NCBI GenBank assembly: GCA_963070105.1
Contig: OY718807.1
Span: 992,001 to 1,056,000 of the forward strand
DNA: 64,000 nt
Source: Litomosoides sigmodontis
Lineage: Eukaryota > Nematoda > Chromadorea > Rhabditida > Onchocercidae
Direction of reading: 5' to 3'
Within the stretch, counting starts at the first letter, position 1. The number at the start of each line of letters is the position of its first letter. This document shows, in pieces, positions 1-12,887 of the stretch. The notes below the pieces were generated by a model that saw only the letters and a list, made by a program, of their open reading frames with translations, searched no databases and had not been told where the DNA came from. The translations under genes and the position numbers were made by a program.

Positions 1-25
1 AAAGGTGAGGGAGAAAAACACATGC

Positions 26-971
26 CTGCTCATGGATATACATGTGAGCTGCCAATAATAAAACAGTATCGTCCTGAGGAATCCCTTCATTCAGCTCCTT
101 TTCAAATTCTTTCATAACTGTTGCTCTGAAAGAAAGAAATGCGTAATGTAAGGATTGAGTGAAAGCCCACTACCTCTATTTGACTTGCTACAATAAGAAT
201 ATATCTGCACTCCATAGCACTAAAAATTAGTCTGCAATTAAGAAATGATTACGACCTATAAAAGACACTCAACAGTCTACAAACCATAAGTATTTTAAAA
301 GAAAAAATACGACCAACAAACGGCATTATTTATCCAAATATTCTCCATTTCAATTAAATCAAACCTTGGGGAAACAGTTCACCATTTTCATACCTTTTAT
401 CTGGATTGGCTAAATAGTCTGCAAAATATCGAACTGCTCTTAGAGCTGGTGAGGCTGAACGCTTTTCAATTTCACTTAGCACTAAATTGGGTTTATTTTG
501 TGCGAGGTACGCTCTGTACATGTAAACGTCCTTCAACAGCTTATCATTCTCTTCTTTTACCCGTAAATTCTGCAAATACGACTGAGTACTGTCTGAGAAT
601 TTTATATGCTGAGAGTTAATCTAACTGCTTGCGCAACCATATTTTTCTGCAGATATTTCTTTCCTTCCTAAACTACAAACATTATACATTTTTGAAGAAC
701 CCAAAAATTTTAATGCTAGCGAAATTTGATTATTTGACCCCCCCCATCGCCAACAATCTTAACAAGAACTGTTGAACTAGTCATAAACGATCACATTTCG
801 CGCGCCACCGTCCCAGGAGCATCATTAACAGTCGTAAACTTCATAAAATACCCACAGATAAATTAAGTGATAAAAAAAAACCTGCGCTTCATTAATACAA
901 TTTTGGTATGCTCCAATGAAGAAATTATTACGCACTTGAAACAAGTGATCGACGTCATCCGATTTCGTCAT
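26..971 (-). CDS. COPE: Coatomer subunit epsilon (epsilon-COP), 5' part
   Basis: Subunit of the COPI coat, which drives Golgi-to-ER retrograde vesicle traffic in the cytosol. Three exons fit in phase: 882-971 (starts MTKSDDVDHLFQVRNNFFIG and ends NEAQ), 365-569 and 26-123. The second exon holds VYMYRAYLAQ and AVRYFADYLANPDKR, close to the vertebrate epsilon-COP segments VFLYRAYLAQ and AVRMFADYLAH. The third gives DDTVLLLAAHMYIHEQ, matching the first TPR-like helices. The acceptor of exon 3 must be the second of two AGs (TTTCAGAG), because the first gives a stop. After the last codon at 26 the next bases are GC, so either a GC-AG intron starts there or the exon reads on to the edge. The rest of the gene, the C-terminal TPR repeats, lies outside the window. 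Identification is by recalled family similarity. Confidence 0.9.
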
Positions 972-2490
972 CTTTAAACTGCAAAACGCTAAATAACATT
1001 TCTACAAAGTACTTGATTACTCTTGCACAACACTTCCAAAATTAACGCTGGGAAATGACACGCTTGCCAAACACAAAACACGCAGCACTAAACCGTATAA
1101 TAAAGTCCATATCGGAGAGAACGCTCAAAGAGTGGCAAACTGCTACGCGGTTTCTGGCTGTGCAAATCTGCGGATCAATCATCAAAGATTTCGATTTTGA
1201 TTTTCAAAACCATGTTTACTATCTTATTTGGTAATTAAAATGCCTTAAATTAAAAAAAATGTCATATTCGGAATTAATCGACAAATTTTGATATCCTTAT
1301 TGTGCAAGTTTGTCTTTTGTTACTCCGGAAATTTTTTTAATTAATTATTAAAATTTTTTAGATTCAAATTTCACATTAGATTTTTTGAGGTTGCTCTTCA
1401 TGTAGCATACCAACTTTTTAGTCGTTGAAATTGTACTCCATATAATTTACATTTTTTTATTTTTAAAATCTGCATAGAAACAAAAGCGTAGAAATAGTGG
1501 TTGGTGGTATGTTAAATTTCATTCATATTCATTAACTTGCGGTAAGATACATTCATCAGTCTTTCTCGTAGCACTGCGCCTTACTTTAATCAATTATTTC
1601 CTTCATCGCCAAGCTAAAATTGGATTGCGCCATAGCTGATATTAATATTATTTCAAAAAATTTCTTTCCTTTTTTTAAACTTCGAATAACTTAAAAAGGG
1701 AGGTAAAATTTAATTTAAAAATTAAATTATTGCAGTTAATTTTCGAAAATTTTTTATTTACAAGTGGATGAGTTCTATTAATAGCATCAACTAGACTTTT
1801 TTATTTTTGAAAAAAAAAGTGGCTCCACCTTTCACCACTACAGTACAAAGCATATATATTTTAGAAATTTTGATGAAATAGGATAGTGGCATAAATTGCA
1901 CAAAGAAAATGTCGAAGAAAGAAATACATGCACAAGTATGCTATACGAGCATTCATATTTTTGCAGGAAAATGTAATTTAAATTTTCCAAACCAATTACA
2001 TCATGTCATACTACTTTTTCTACTTCTGACACTTAAAGTGGGTGATCGACTTTTACTGTGATTATTAATAATTTAACAGTAAATAATTACTGATAGTAGC
2101 AAGGAATTGGTGGTGAGTTTACTTCCTAAACTGAAATGATATTTTGTTTGCAAAAATAGTTCTATGCATACATTGAATGAATAAATTAAAAATTTTACTT
2201 GCAATTTAAGCAACGTGAAAATGGAAATGCTAGATTGGCTACATTGAACTTCGATGAGGAAGATGTTACGCAACTAAGTGATATTAGCTTTGAAGAGAAA
2301 GTTTGTTTACCTTTTCATTGCTTAGTTATTGCTAATATAATAAGGAAGATTTTCCTTGCCATGCGACAGTGACAATAAAACCTTAGAGGACGTCACACAA
2401 GCGATTTATTTGAAATTAACGCTCATTAAAATGTCAAGTAAAATTTGTTTGTTGGGTGTTCTTAGGCGTTTGCTTTTGAATCATTTTCAG
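972..2490. other. Divergent intergenic region, COPE / tyrosine kinase
   Basis: AT-rich DNA between two divergent genes, so it should hold both promoters. An acceptor-like TCATTTTCAG ends at 2490, immediately before the kinase ATG. It is either a spliced-leader site or the end of a 5' intron. I see no convincing coding exon here. Confidence 0.5.
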
Positions 2491-5400
2491 ATGGAAGAAA
2501 CTGAGTCGAACAAAATGATAACGGAAGAAGCAGCTGAAAATGCCGTTGAGGAGGAGAGGAAAACGGACAAAGAGGTGGAGAGGAAAGTGGAGGAGAAACT
2601 GGCAGAATCAGTGAGAGAAGAAACGAAACCGAATTTGATAACGGATAAATTGCAATCTCAAATATTTGTAGATAGTGATGAGTGGAAGAGAGAGAAAAGC
2701 GGTAAAAGTTCCGCGAACGCTGAAGAGAAGAAGTCATTGTCGGAGCTCTCAGGTACAACTCAAAAAGACGTGAAAGAGCGGGCAGGCAGTCAAATGTTAC
2801 GTCCATCAGCGTCAAGTTACGGATCACCGATTCAAACATCGTCGTCAAAAGTGGTACCAACACCGTCGATAATAAAGTCTCCACCAGTGAAGTCAACGAT
2901 CGTAAAGTCTCCAACAATAAGATCCATGGCAACAAAAGTTTTGGAGATGAAGCCAGCGGAAAGTGTAATAAAGACGACCAAAGTTACTGCCATCGTTCCT
3001 GCTTCTGAAGCTGCAGTTGCGCCGATTCCGTCAACGTTTACGGGTGATGATGAAGATGACTACTTCCATGGGTTCATCCTTTTTTCTTTCAACCCTCATT
3101 CTACGATTTCACTCACACCTGTGACATTCGTAGAAGAAAATCCAGCGTGTATGTTCCAGAACGACGGCACGTCTAATCGCAAGTGTAGCAATTCACGCCA
3201 ATTATATTACCAGCGTTATTTTGTAGCTTAATTTTGCACTTCATTCTTCATAAGTATTTTTTTTACAGATTTTTACCGCGTGAAGATGCAAATATGCTCT
3301 GCGTACTTGACGGTGATTTCTTACTGCGAACTACTGAAGTTTCTTCTGGTGAAGATCGTCAGGTAATGCAATGGATTCATGGTAATGCCACTATCATTTT
3401 AAGCTGTCTGATACTGTTAATTGAAGGTATTTCATTTTTAAGCTCTGCTTATCAGTTGCATGGCATGGTAAGCATCATGTCATTTTACACTATGATAAAG
3501 CAAAGAATCAGTATGGAGTGAAACCTGGACATACATTTCCATCGATTACCGATTTGGTTAATTATTACTCTCAGCATAAGTTCAAAATACTAAATCAACG
3601 TGTATTGCTAAAGAATCCAGTCGTTGCACAAGTATGTTTTGTACTGATCTTGATGATAAGATACTGATATGCAGCGGTGCAGCACCTTCTCGACTTATTC
3701 AGAGAGAGAAGTTCTCGGCGATACAAAAGCTGAAAGTCTCTTGCGTATCAGACTAGAGCGATACGGCTACGTGAGCAGCATTTTCGTTCTTGTTTCTTTA
3801 GCCATGGGAATTGAAACATCAACAGTTGAAGCTTCTTCAAAAACTTGGCGAAGGAGCATTTGGTGAAGTTCACTTGGCCAATCTTTCACTTACTCCTCGA
3901 TTCTGTGTCAAAGCTGCCGTCAAAGTTGTAAGTAACAATGAATTTTTTCATACGAATTTAAGGTTCAATTTTTTTCCCTAAAATATTCAACGAAAATAAT
4001 GATGTTTTCAAATTGATGGAATGTAGGATTTTGTTGATCGTAGCAATAAGCTTACTAGCACATTATTCTTATTTCTAAGCTGAAATGTGATGCGATGACA
4101 AAGGAAAAAGTGCGAGAAGCGATGTGCGAAGTTCGAATGCTACGAAATTTACGACATGAAAATATTGTTCGCTTTTATGGCGTTGCTAATAGACGGGAAC
4201 CTTTGATGATCGTTATGGAACTTGTCAAGGTATTATCAGTTACCTGACTTTAATTAATGGACGTCATCTTTGCACACTCATTTTGTCATTGTAGTTTTAC
4301 ATTTCGGTAGTTTCAGGAAGGTGCATTAAGTTCATTCCTTAAGAAAAATGGCAGCAATATCTCAATGGCAATTAAACTGCTAATGATTCGTGATGCCGCC
4401 TGTGGCCTGGCTTATTTGCATAATCGAAATATTATGCATAGGTTTGTACCTCTTCTTCCTCTTATTGTTCAGGCATCTGTTAATTGCAATTCAGAAAGCA
4501 TTCATTTATTTCAATATTTTAATTTTCGATAACTTGAATTCGGTGTAGTAACCTAGACTTGTTACTATGCTGAGTTCAAGAAACTTGAACTGAACTTAGC
4601 ATAATCCCTAATTCTTCTAAAATTGTTTCTTTTAAATGTCAAACGTAATATTATTTCATGTTTGATAGTTTTAAACTAAAAATTCACATTTGAAGAAATT
4701 ATTGAAATTTATCTATTCATTACATTTCAAATTTCATCCTAATTCATTTCTTCCTCAATGCACTTCAACCCATACGATGATTCAGATCTGAGGTTGCAAA
4801 TTTCAAATCTGAAAAATAGCTTGATCCAATCCTCACTTCAAAATTGAGAAGAATAGAGAGATTGAGATTCAGATTATTTCAGAGATCTGGCAACTCGTAA
4901 CTGTCTTTATACGGGTGAAGTAGTTAAATTGAGCGATTTTGGTATGTCCACTTATGGGCCTCAATATAAATTGAGACCCACTGATAAAGCGCCTGTTCGA
5001 TGGATTGCTCCTGAGGTAATACTAGCTTCTCACATTTTGAAGAATTCAAGCTTGTCATGTTCGCTGTTAATGCTAATTTTAACTTGAAATGAAAGGGGTA
5101 CTAAATTGATTCAAAACTAATATATCAATTACGAAATAATAAATATATCAATTATATAAATTAGAAAGAAATATATAAATCTTCAATAAATACGTTTATC
5201 CAATTTGAGGTATTCCGCACGTTGACCTATTCATTCCCTTCCGATACGTGGGCTTTTTTTATTATGGTCTGGGAGATATTCAATAATGCTACAGAGCCTT
5301 ATCCAGGCTGGGATCGAGCCCGTGTTAAAACTGAAGTATGAATTGAACAAATTTCTTCTACATCGATATGAAATGATAAAATTGTTACTCAAGAGATAAA

Positions 5401-6333
5401 GCGGCATTCCTATGAGCCTCAAAATTTCAAAGCAATTTTTTCTCTCAGCCAACTTTTCCCGCTTCTCCTCTCTCTTCAATATTTTTACAAAATGATGCAT
5501 TTTTGCAGGAAAAAATGAGCTCCAAAACTTCTTTAAGACATTACTTAAATTTCATAACAGGTACTGAGAGGTAGTCGATTGTCGATGCCTTCTACGGCAC
5601 CAATTAAACTTCAACAACTTTGTATGCAAACTTGGAATACGGATATCACTAAACGGCCAACAATGTATACCGTAGCATCTGTGATGGTCCGATTAACCGG
5701 AACGTGAGTATATTGTATTATTTTAAGCCATTGATCGTAAATAACGTTATCGATGGACAGACTTGGCGAAGAGCGAATGCATCCTTTTCAATTCTGTAAG
5801 TCAAATTCTTTTTTTCATTGTTAGGGTAGATGCCAGTGAAACGCAAATTCGTCGTCCTATTGCTACGAGACCAACACAAGTGAACCAGAACATGCAAGCA
5901 AATCATGGCTTAAAACCTTCCACACCTCCTGCCAGCAGACTACCAAAAGCACGAAGGTAACTATCATAAACAATTGATCGGAATCTTCAACTGTAAATTG
6001 TTATTAATAGTAAACAACAAACAAAATTTAGAAATTTTAGGGCGATTTGGCACCAATTAGCATATCTGTTTTTGAAACACCTTATACCATCATTTTTGTG
6101 CGCTAAACTTTAATTTGTGCACTAAACTAAAACTCCTAAAACTATTTTGTGCAACTTTGCGTAACCGAAAAATCTCGATGAGTAAAGAAATTTGAAGTTG
6201 GAAATCCTAATTTCCACACGTGAAGAACCATATTATTTATAAAATAATGAACTTCTTTCTACCTTCCTATTGCAGCCCCGCAAAAGTTTCCAGGAAAAGT
6301 TCCAAGAAAATTACCAAGAAGTCACGTCGATAG
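2491..6333 (+). CDS. Fer/Fps-type non-receptor tyrosine kinase (SH2 + kinase)
   Basis: Cytoplasmic protein-tyrosine kinase of about 618 residues. Exons: 2491-3071, 3269-3362, 3443-3631, 3802-3927, 4080-4229, 4317-4441, 4883-5015, 5210-5335, 5561-5703, 5825-5956, 6276-6333; phases agree throughout. The N-terminus (1-185) is Glu/Lys-rich, then Ser/Pro/Lys-rich with KSP repeats. The SH2 domain runs from YFHG (191) through FLLR (phosphotyrosine Arg214) to about 285. The kinase domain (about 298-555) has GEGAFGEV (304-311), AVK (Lys329), alphaC Glu347, HRDLATRN (421-428), DFG (440-442) and WIAPE (462-466), so it looks catalytically intact. The tail after 575 is basic (KKITKKSRR). There is no F-BAR domain, unlike vertebrate FER. 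SH2-kinase proteins of this short form are an expanded nematode family, many of them germline-expressed in C. elegans. Which member this is cannot be told here. Confidence 0.9.
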
Positions 6334-6362
6334 AAGATTTTTTCCATAAATGTGATGTATAG

Positions 6363-6368
6363 AATAAA
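6363..6368 (+). promoter_or_regulatory. Polyadenylation signal of the tyrosine kinase gene
   Basis: AATAAA lies 30 bases after the kinase stop codon and is followed by a second AATAAA and a T-run. The spacing is normal for a nematode 3' end. Confidence 0.65.
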
Positions 6369-6579
6369 ATTAAATAAAATTTTTTTTAATATATGCAAGA
6401 GATGGTCAAAATTAACTTTTGGTGATGATGATAATAGAAACTATGAACTGTTCACAGTCGAATATTTTATTAAATAACACAATATGAATGATGTAATAAT
6501 AACAATAACAGCACCAATTTCTACTCACCAAAACAAAAATCATCATATGGCTATGTAACTAGTGCTGCTTGAAATCAAC

Positions 6580-7627
6580 CTAACGATCACGAAAGTAACG
6601 ATCAGCAATACTATCTTCTAGCAAAATTTTTGGACGCTCTCTCGCAAATTTACCATTTAAACCGATCCTTGGCGATTTAATTCCATGCCGTACATTGTAA
6701 GGCTGTAATAAAATTCAAATTATGCTTCATTCTAAATTAAATTTGTTATTTTCCTAAATTAATCCAGCTAAAAAAATCACCTCATAAGGATCATCAATAT
6801 AGTATTTCGGTCGTAACCAAAATGGTGTAACCATACGATCCAGCATCCAGCACTCCTCTTTTGTACACGTCTCATAATAGTAACTTGTCTAAAATTATCA
6901 ATATTTGCACAATTTATTTACAAATGTAGAAAAGGCAAAATGTGGCATTACGATTCCACCTTTCTATTGATACTTAATTCAGAACTATTACTATAACTAA
7001 CCTTTCTCAATTAAATAAGCAGTATAATATCCTTACAGTATTGAAAAATCTATCCAATTTGTTTTCAAATAATCATAGTGCCTCCTACAAATGTAAAACA
7101 AAGCTATCTTTGACGGCTTTTGATATTAAATCTCTATTTATTAAAAAAAGCAAGTTACGAAATCGACCTTTAAAAAGGTCTCATCCTTCCTATAACGTTT
7201 CACATTCCTTCCCATTTGTGCACGTATCCACATGCCGTTATTAAGCCGTTTGAATCGATCCAATATATCTTGACAAGGTCTTTTACGCCCTTCCTTTGGA
7301 TCGAACCTAAAACCCCGAAAAAATCACCATAACACACCAAACACTGAACATCACGCCTGCTAGATAAAAATGCCTGTAATGCAGCTTTAAATGATTGTTA
7401 TAAGAATTATGAAAAACAATTCACAGTATTGCTGTTTCATGACGATATAGGCTTCAGACAACGATCGGTAGTTGAAAAGAAAAACTCAAGTAGTGGACGC
7501 TTCTAATGTGAAAGTACCTGATATGATATTCCCAATGCGGTATCCTTGCAATGCCACGTTTTGTAACTTCCGAACCACTTTTGACTATCAGTGGTACCAC
7601 CTTACTTACACCAAATAATGCTGCCAT
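6580..7627 (-). CDS. MRPL35: Mitochondrial large-subunit ribosomal protein bL35m
   Basis: Component of the mitochondrial 39S ribosomal subunit. Four exons in phase: 7518-7627, 7168-7306, 6781-6888 and 6580-6702, giving 159 residues. Human MRPL35 signatures are recognisable: [19 protein letters not shown] (human DRFLRLHCGLWVRRKAGYK) and [21 protein letters not shown] (split here as [12 protein letters not shown] and KYYIDDPYE; human LDKMTTSFWKRR and NWYVDDPYQ). The N-terminal 30 residues are basic and hydrophobic, compatible with a mitochondrial targeting peptide. The protein carries about 40 residues beyond the DPY motif, on a separate last exon ending YFRDR, whereas the human protein ends about ten residues after it. 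The gene is tail-to-tail with the kinase gene, 246 bases between stop codons. Identification rests on remembered human sequence. Confidence 0.88.
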
Positions 7628-9134
7628 AGTAAGAGAAAATCTAAAGAAATCACTTCCACTACACGTTCCAGCACTATTTCATCATTTCTGGAATCATAAG
7701 ACATTGTTTAGGCATTGAATAATTGAAAACGAAAAACTTCGCGTAGCTTACATACCACAGTTTTTCTAAGCTTGCACACTTTTTCAGTTCATTTGCAAGT
7801 TACCACTCTCTCACATAGTGTAACTCATCATCAATACACAAGTTCACACGCTTCTCGACAACAGAAACTATAAGTGAAACCTTGACAACTAATCAATTCA
7901 TACAACCAATTCATTTTACATCATTTAAACAGATAATTCCATTGAGCAACATTAGATGTAAAAGGTGTAAATGAACAATTAAATAATTTTATCAGCAAAA
8001 TAATGCCACTTACGTAACTGATATAAACGTATGCATAGAAAAGAGTAGGAACATACCTATATAAAGTATTTTAAGGTATACATCACATCTGAACAAATAT
8101 GGCAGTGCACTTATTTTCACTTCATCTGCTCAATATTATTCCTCATTTGCTGTTTTCATTAAGCAAAAATACAACTGACAACTATTAAAGTGGAGGATGT
8201 AATAAATTAAAATGTACTGAAACGATGAAATTAAACAAAATAAAGGAATAAATGCCATCCATGTCGGTAATTATGATTAAATATTTCCGAATGTATCCAT
8301 AAACAGTTTAATGATATATCAGAAATTCTAGCAAATCCAACGAATTCCTTCGAAAAGTTTATTTTCAAAGCTATGAAAACATCTTACAAAACGTAGAATA
8401 TAATTTGTCATTTAAATTAAGTCAAACTTCTTTACAATTTTTGAAAAGTGCATCAAAATGTTTAAAAGTTTTTGGTAATCTTAAACAATCATATGAACTA
8501 ATTACAGGAAGCAATATGAATTACAAGACTATTACGCTTTTAAATGTGAAAGAGCCTATAAAAATATAATAGAAAATATAAAATGCAATAGAATATGTAT
8601 ATGTTCATAATCTGACGATTGAGTGATAAATAAGGGATAAAAATCAGTTCGTTTATCTTCACTGATTCACGTTAACACCATTAAGAAGATAACAGAGACC
8701 TGGAAACGTTAATGCCTACGTATATGCAAGTGCAAAATTACTCGATATAATTTATCTATATAGCAACACAAAAACTAATAAAACGTTTTCAGGTTTTCAA
8801 GGACTACGTATACACGCAAATCGTATAAAAGATAGGAAGCATTACGGATGCAGAATGAATTAAGTAGATGGAACATTCAACAACTTCAACTACCCGCATG
8901 GAATAAAAAAATTGTAAAAAACGTCTCAATAGAAATCATTCAAAGGTGGCAATATGCAAATGCAAAAAAACAGAGGAACCTTGCAGTCAATTCGTCTTAC
9001 TCTTTTGCTTAGTTAATAAGAAGCTTATTCACAATCCTTTCAACAAAATCGCATCATAAGAACTAATATTCAATGATACACAAACTAAACTCCTCATCAA
9101 ACAATTGGAATATTGGAGAAGATGGATAAAGCAA
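7628..9134. other. Intergenic region upstream of MRPL35
   Basis: About 1.5 kb of AT-rich DNA between the MRPL35 start and the stop of the SH3BP5-like gene; both genes are on the minus strand. It should contain the 3' UTR of the latter and the promoter of the former. I found no coding exon or RNA gene in it. Confidence 0.5.
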
Positions 9135-12100
9135 CTAGTAACTCGATGAACTATGACCACTATCTCTCTCTACTTCATCACTTCCAGTTCTATGAATAAT
9201 GTTCAAATTATTATGCAATATAGTTTCAGTACGTTGCGCACATTCATCAATTTCCTGAAAAATACATTTATTGAATAAATGATTAATGTAGGACGACAAG
9301 CACTGTTTCCTCCTTGCCAAAACATCGGTATTACGTAGAATGAACAACTATGTTCAAGATCGCTTAGATCCACCAATGCTTTTTTTTCTTAATGAATAGT
9401 AGTCACAATGTTTCAACAAACATTATATGAAAGTAAATCCTCGCTAAAATAACGAATATGAATATGCTTTTGCTTTGCTACTGTAGTTATGAAGAAAACT
9501 AAATACAGTAACTATGCTTTCAACATTCTTATTCCATGGTATTTTCTCCTATATAGAGAAGGTGGAGATAGGTAAAGAGAATTGTCCAAAAAGTAAATTA
9601 CAAAATTTGTAAAATCTTAATTCTAATTCAATTTCTTTCTCCTTTTCACTATAGTGAAATGATAGATCACGCAATTTACTTCAATCATTTGAGAATGGCT
9701 TCGAAGCATTCCCGATAAGTCGTCAGTGTTCATCGTTACTCCCGTATGATTGCTTTCCAGTGAGCTATCACTATCATTGTCATCTGGTAAGGAAACAGTT
9801 ACTGTTGCAGCACCCTCCGGCAGTTCAGTGCGATATCGGAAATCAGCCATATCTGTTGACAACCTAAACACTCACCATTGATGACGTCTCCGAAACTTGC
9901 GTATCGCACCAATTTTAAAACAATACGTAGAGAGAGGCAAAAGTAATACTAAGTCGTACATGAGATCGTACATGAAATAAGTCGTACATGAAAAACAGCT
10001 AAAGTGTAACAGTTATTGCTTTATTACACTGTATATTAATTAAAATCAACTTACCCAATGTTTTTACTGCTCTTTTTTGATTTACCCTGACTGAGAATCA
10101 ACTGCTGCGCAAGCAATATAACGCCAGAACCAAGAGTACCATCTTTGCCTGCTCCTGCGTCTGCTCCTTCAGGTGAATCATCAAACAGGGTAGGATCGAT
10201 TGCTTTATCGCAATCCAAAGTTAGCTGAAAAGTAATTATTTCATATTATAACATGCAAAGACAAGTAAGAAAAAGGCCACTGAAAGCTAAATCATTTCAA
10301 GTAGTACTGCTAAGAATAATCAAAAATAATTAATCTGTACAAAAAAATACTAATTCTTAATTTCCTACTGGAAAAAAATTGCAGACAAAAAAGAAACCTG
10401 ATCAAAAGCTATTTTAATCCCCTCAAGGGCAACAGTATTTGCTATATCCGCTCTATGTCTCCTTTCTTCCTCCTCTTTAACTCGACGTTGTGCTTTCTCT
10501 TTACTAAATGCTGCCTCACAAGGTGGCAAATCAGATGATTCGCAGTCAATGCCAGGTTCACGTCTTACATTCGACAACTATAAAATGACATTTCTCTGCA
10601 GAACAAGACACATTATGATTAGACTTGAATTATGATTTTTCCCTACAACTAATAGTTACCGCTACTGCGAAACTAATGACCATGGTTATCATAATATTAG
10701 CACACATCCATCAAAAAGCACAAATAAAGTACTGCACTAAGTGAACTTATACTTTAAGCTCTGCCATACGTATTATTAAGGTACAGCTTAATAATACGTC
10801 AGTAATCATCATTCTTTGATAGATTACAGCGAAAAAAAGCATACACTTCGTTCTTCATGTATAGCATCTGATATTTGCTCCAGATTTCTCAACGAAGATG
10901 TATAATCATATTTTTTCTGACGCACCTGAAAAAATCATCGGCGTTACTTGAAACAATCAGGTTTCATCACCGTAATATTCGAAATATTTCGGAAATGGGA
11001 GAGAGAGAAAAATGTCACAATCAACCTCAGATTCAAGCTTTAGAATAAGACTTTTCTGATGTTCCAAAATCCTCGTAAATTCGATGCGCTGCTCAAAATA
11101 ATGCCGGCTTTTCTTAATCGAACGTGCATTTCCTTCCAGCATCTGTGCAATTTCTTTTGATAACTGCGTCATACGCTCCGAAATTGACCGGTGTACTTCC
11201 TCAGCTGCTACACGTTCCTGTTCCGCTTCATTTACGCGTTGAATATGATGATTCAACACCTGCAAAATAGCAAATCTGATAGTCCATCCTTAAATATGAT
11301 CACAGCTGCATGCACTTTTTAGAATCAAACAAATACATAATATTTTACAGATTTCTTATCAATCGTATTATTTTACTGGAGGTGATAGCAACATCATGAC
11401 ATTAGATGTATTTATAATTATCCTGTCGATAGTTTTAAAATACAATGGAACAGTGACAAAGTGGAGTGAATATGGTAATACCAAAGATAGCAGTAGAAAG
11501 AAAATTAGTAAGGACAAGTCGAGTTCAACTATTTTAACCTCTAAGCATTCCGGTTCGATAGTCCGTTGTCGATTCAAACTATCCTGCGTTAATTTTACTT
11601 GTTGCTTTGCTACTGCATGCATTGAATTAGCACGCTCGAAACGTATCGCAGCATTTTGGGCTTCCTCGCGTAACCGCCTCTCCTTGAAAAAAATTATAAA
11701 TATCATGAATACGAACGGTATAAAAATAGTTTCTTTTCTCAAAATTTTACAGAAATAAAGACGATTGTATAACTAATAAAATTGAACATTTTTATTAATA
11801 GTCACTGGCCGACCTCTTCAGGTTTCCTTAACATAACATTGCTATCAAAAAAAACTGCATCAAATAATACTGAAATACATCTAGCATCGTAAAATTACAC
11901 GATGCATAATAATTACAAGATTACTGACATCATGAATTTAGACTGGTAATAATTATTACACTCAATGTCCAATCCATTACGTTCTTAAACGGACGCGACT
12001 AAATCGGTAGCTTTGAAAATTATAACATCTCAGTTGTGTCAGGCTTACTTTAAGTTTCGCTTCATAATAAGGTCGACCTTTCGCAATTGCTGAACCATAT

Positions 12101-12887
12101 TTACGACTTAATTCATTTAATTTTTGGGACCAAGACGCTTGAATTTTTCTGGAAGTGAAATAATACCTACATGCTTCTGTAGTGAAATATTTGACTGCAT
12201 CAAATATAACCAAATCATTTAACACGAATACTATGAATTAAAGCGATGCTGTGAGAAATTTAATTTCAACCCCCATGCATCAGTTTTACTTCCCCTTTCA
12301 TAATTTCATAAAATACTTATGAGACATAATGATGTGACACATTGAAAAAGTGTGCAAACGTGCACATACCTGAAAGTAGCTCTTGCTTCGTCAAGTTGTA
12401 ACTCTAGTTTATTGATTACATCTGTTGCAATATTCAATTTTTCTAGTTCTTCGTGCACACGATTTAAGTGTTTAGCATCAAGTCGAAAATCTCCACCCAA
12501 TATATAATCTTCCTCATCTACAAACAGACATTTAATCTCTCTCCTCATTACTTATAAAAAATAAACAAACGCTCATCGGTGTCGTATAATCTCATGATAT
12601 TCATAATTCATAATGTCATGTCTATCATTTCTGAAATATTACTTGACATTGATAATACCACCTCCATTTCCTAATATCATATTTGCAATATGCACACAAC
12701 CTCTCACATCCTGGAACGGCCGAATTCTACATTAAAAAAAATAATTAATCTTTAAGAATAATGATAGAGACGAGAACCAAAAGACTTCAATGAAGATTAA
12801 ATATTAATGATTACCTGCTGCAGATGACTCTTTTGATGTCGATGGCCCATTTGCTTCATTGTGTAAAATCACATCACTTGCACTCAT
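9135..12887 (-). CDS. SH3BP5: SH3BP5/REI-type Rab11 guanine nucleotide exchange factor
   Basis: Ten exons in consistent phase give 477 residues: 12815-12887, 12370-12517, 12049-12148, 11539-11682, 11026-11259, 10845-10925, 10398-10577, 10055-10224, 9680-9863, 9135-9254. Residues from about 40 to 265 form the long coiled-coil SH3BP5 domain: ELEKLNIATDVINKLE, LDEARATFR, KGRPYYEAKLK, NHHIQRVNEAEQE, SRHYFEQRIEF and LRNLEQISDAIHEE all align with human SH3BP5 blocks such as GELEKLNQSTDDINRRE, SKPYWEAR and LKNLEMISDEIHERR. In C. elegans the homologues REI-1 and REI-2 are Rab11 GEFs, and human SH3BP5 has the same activity; in vertebrates it also binds JNK at mitochondria. The C-terminal third is acidic and Ser-rich, ending DSGHSSSSY, and is poorly conserved. 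Function is inferred from the family. Confidence 0.9.

Noticed and set aside
2356..2490. Extension of the kinase N-terminus upstream to an ATG at 2356
   Set aside because: A strong TTTTCAG acceptor directly precedes the ATG at 2491, so the upstream open sequence is more likely intron or outron.
3675..3770. An open, acceptor-to-donor piece between the SH2 and kinase exons
   Set aside because: Using it as an exon leaves a 31-base intron, too short. Splicing 3631 directly to 3802 keeps phase and gives the usual short SH2-kinase linker.
9860..9912. Extra 20-base exon in the SH3BP5-like gene (TTTCGGAGACGTCATCAATG)
   Set aside because: It would leave a 23-base intron. Joining 10055 directly to 9863 keeps phase.
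12640..12730. Open piece between exons 1 and 2 of the SH3BP5-like gene
   Set aside because: It has a plausible acceptor, but its length does not preserve phase with exon 2, so I left it as intron.
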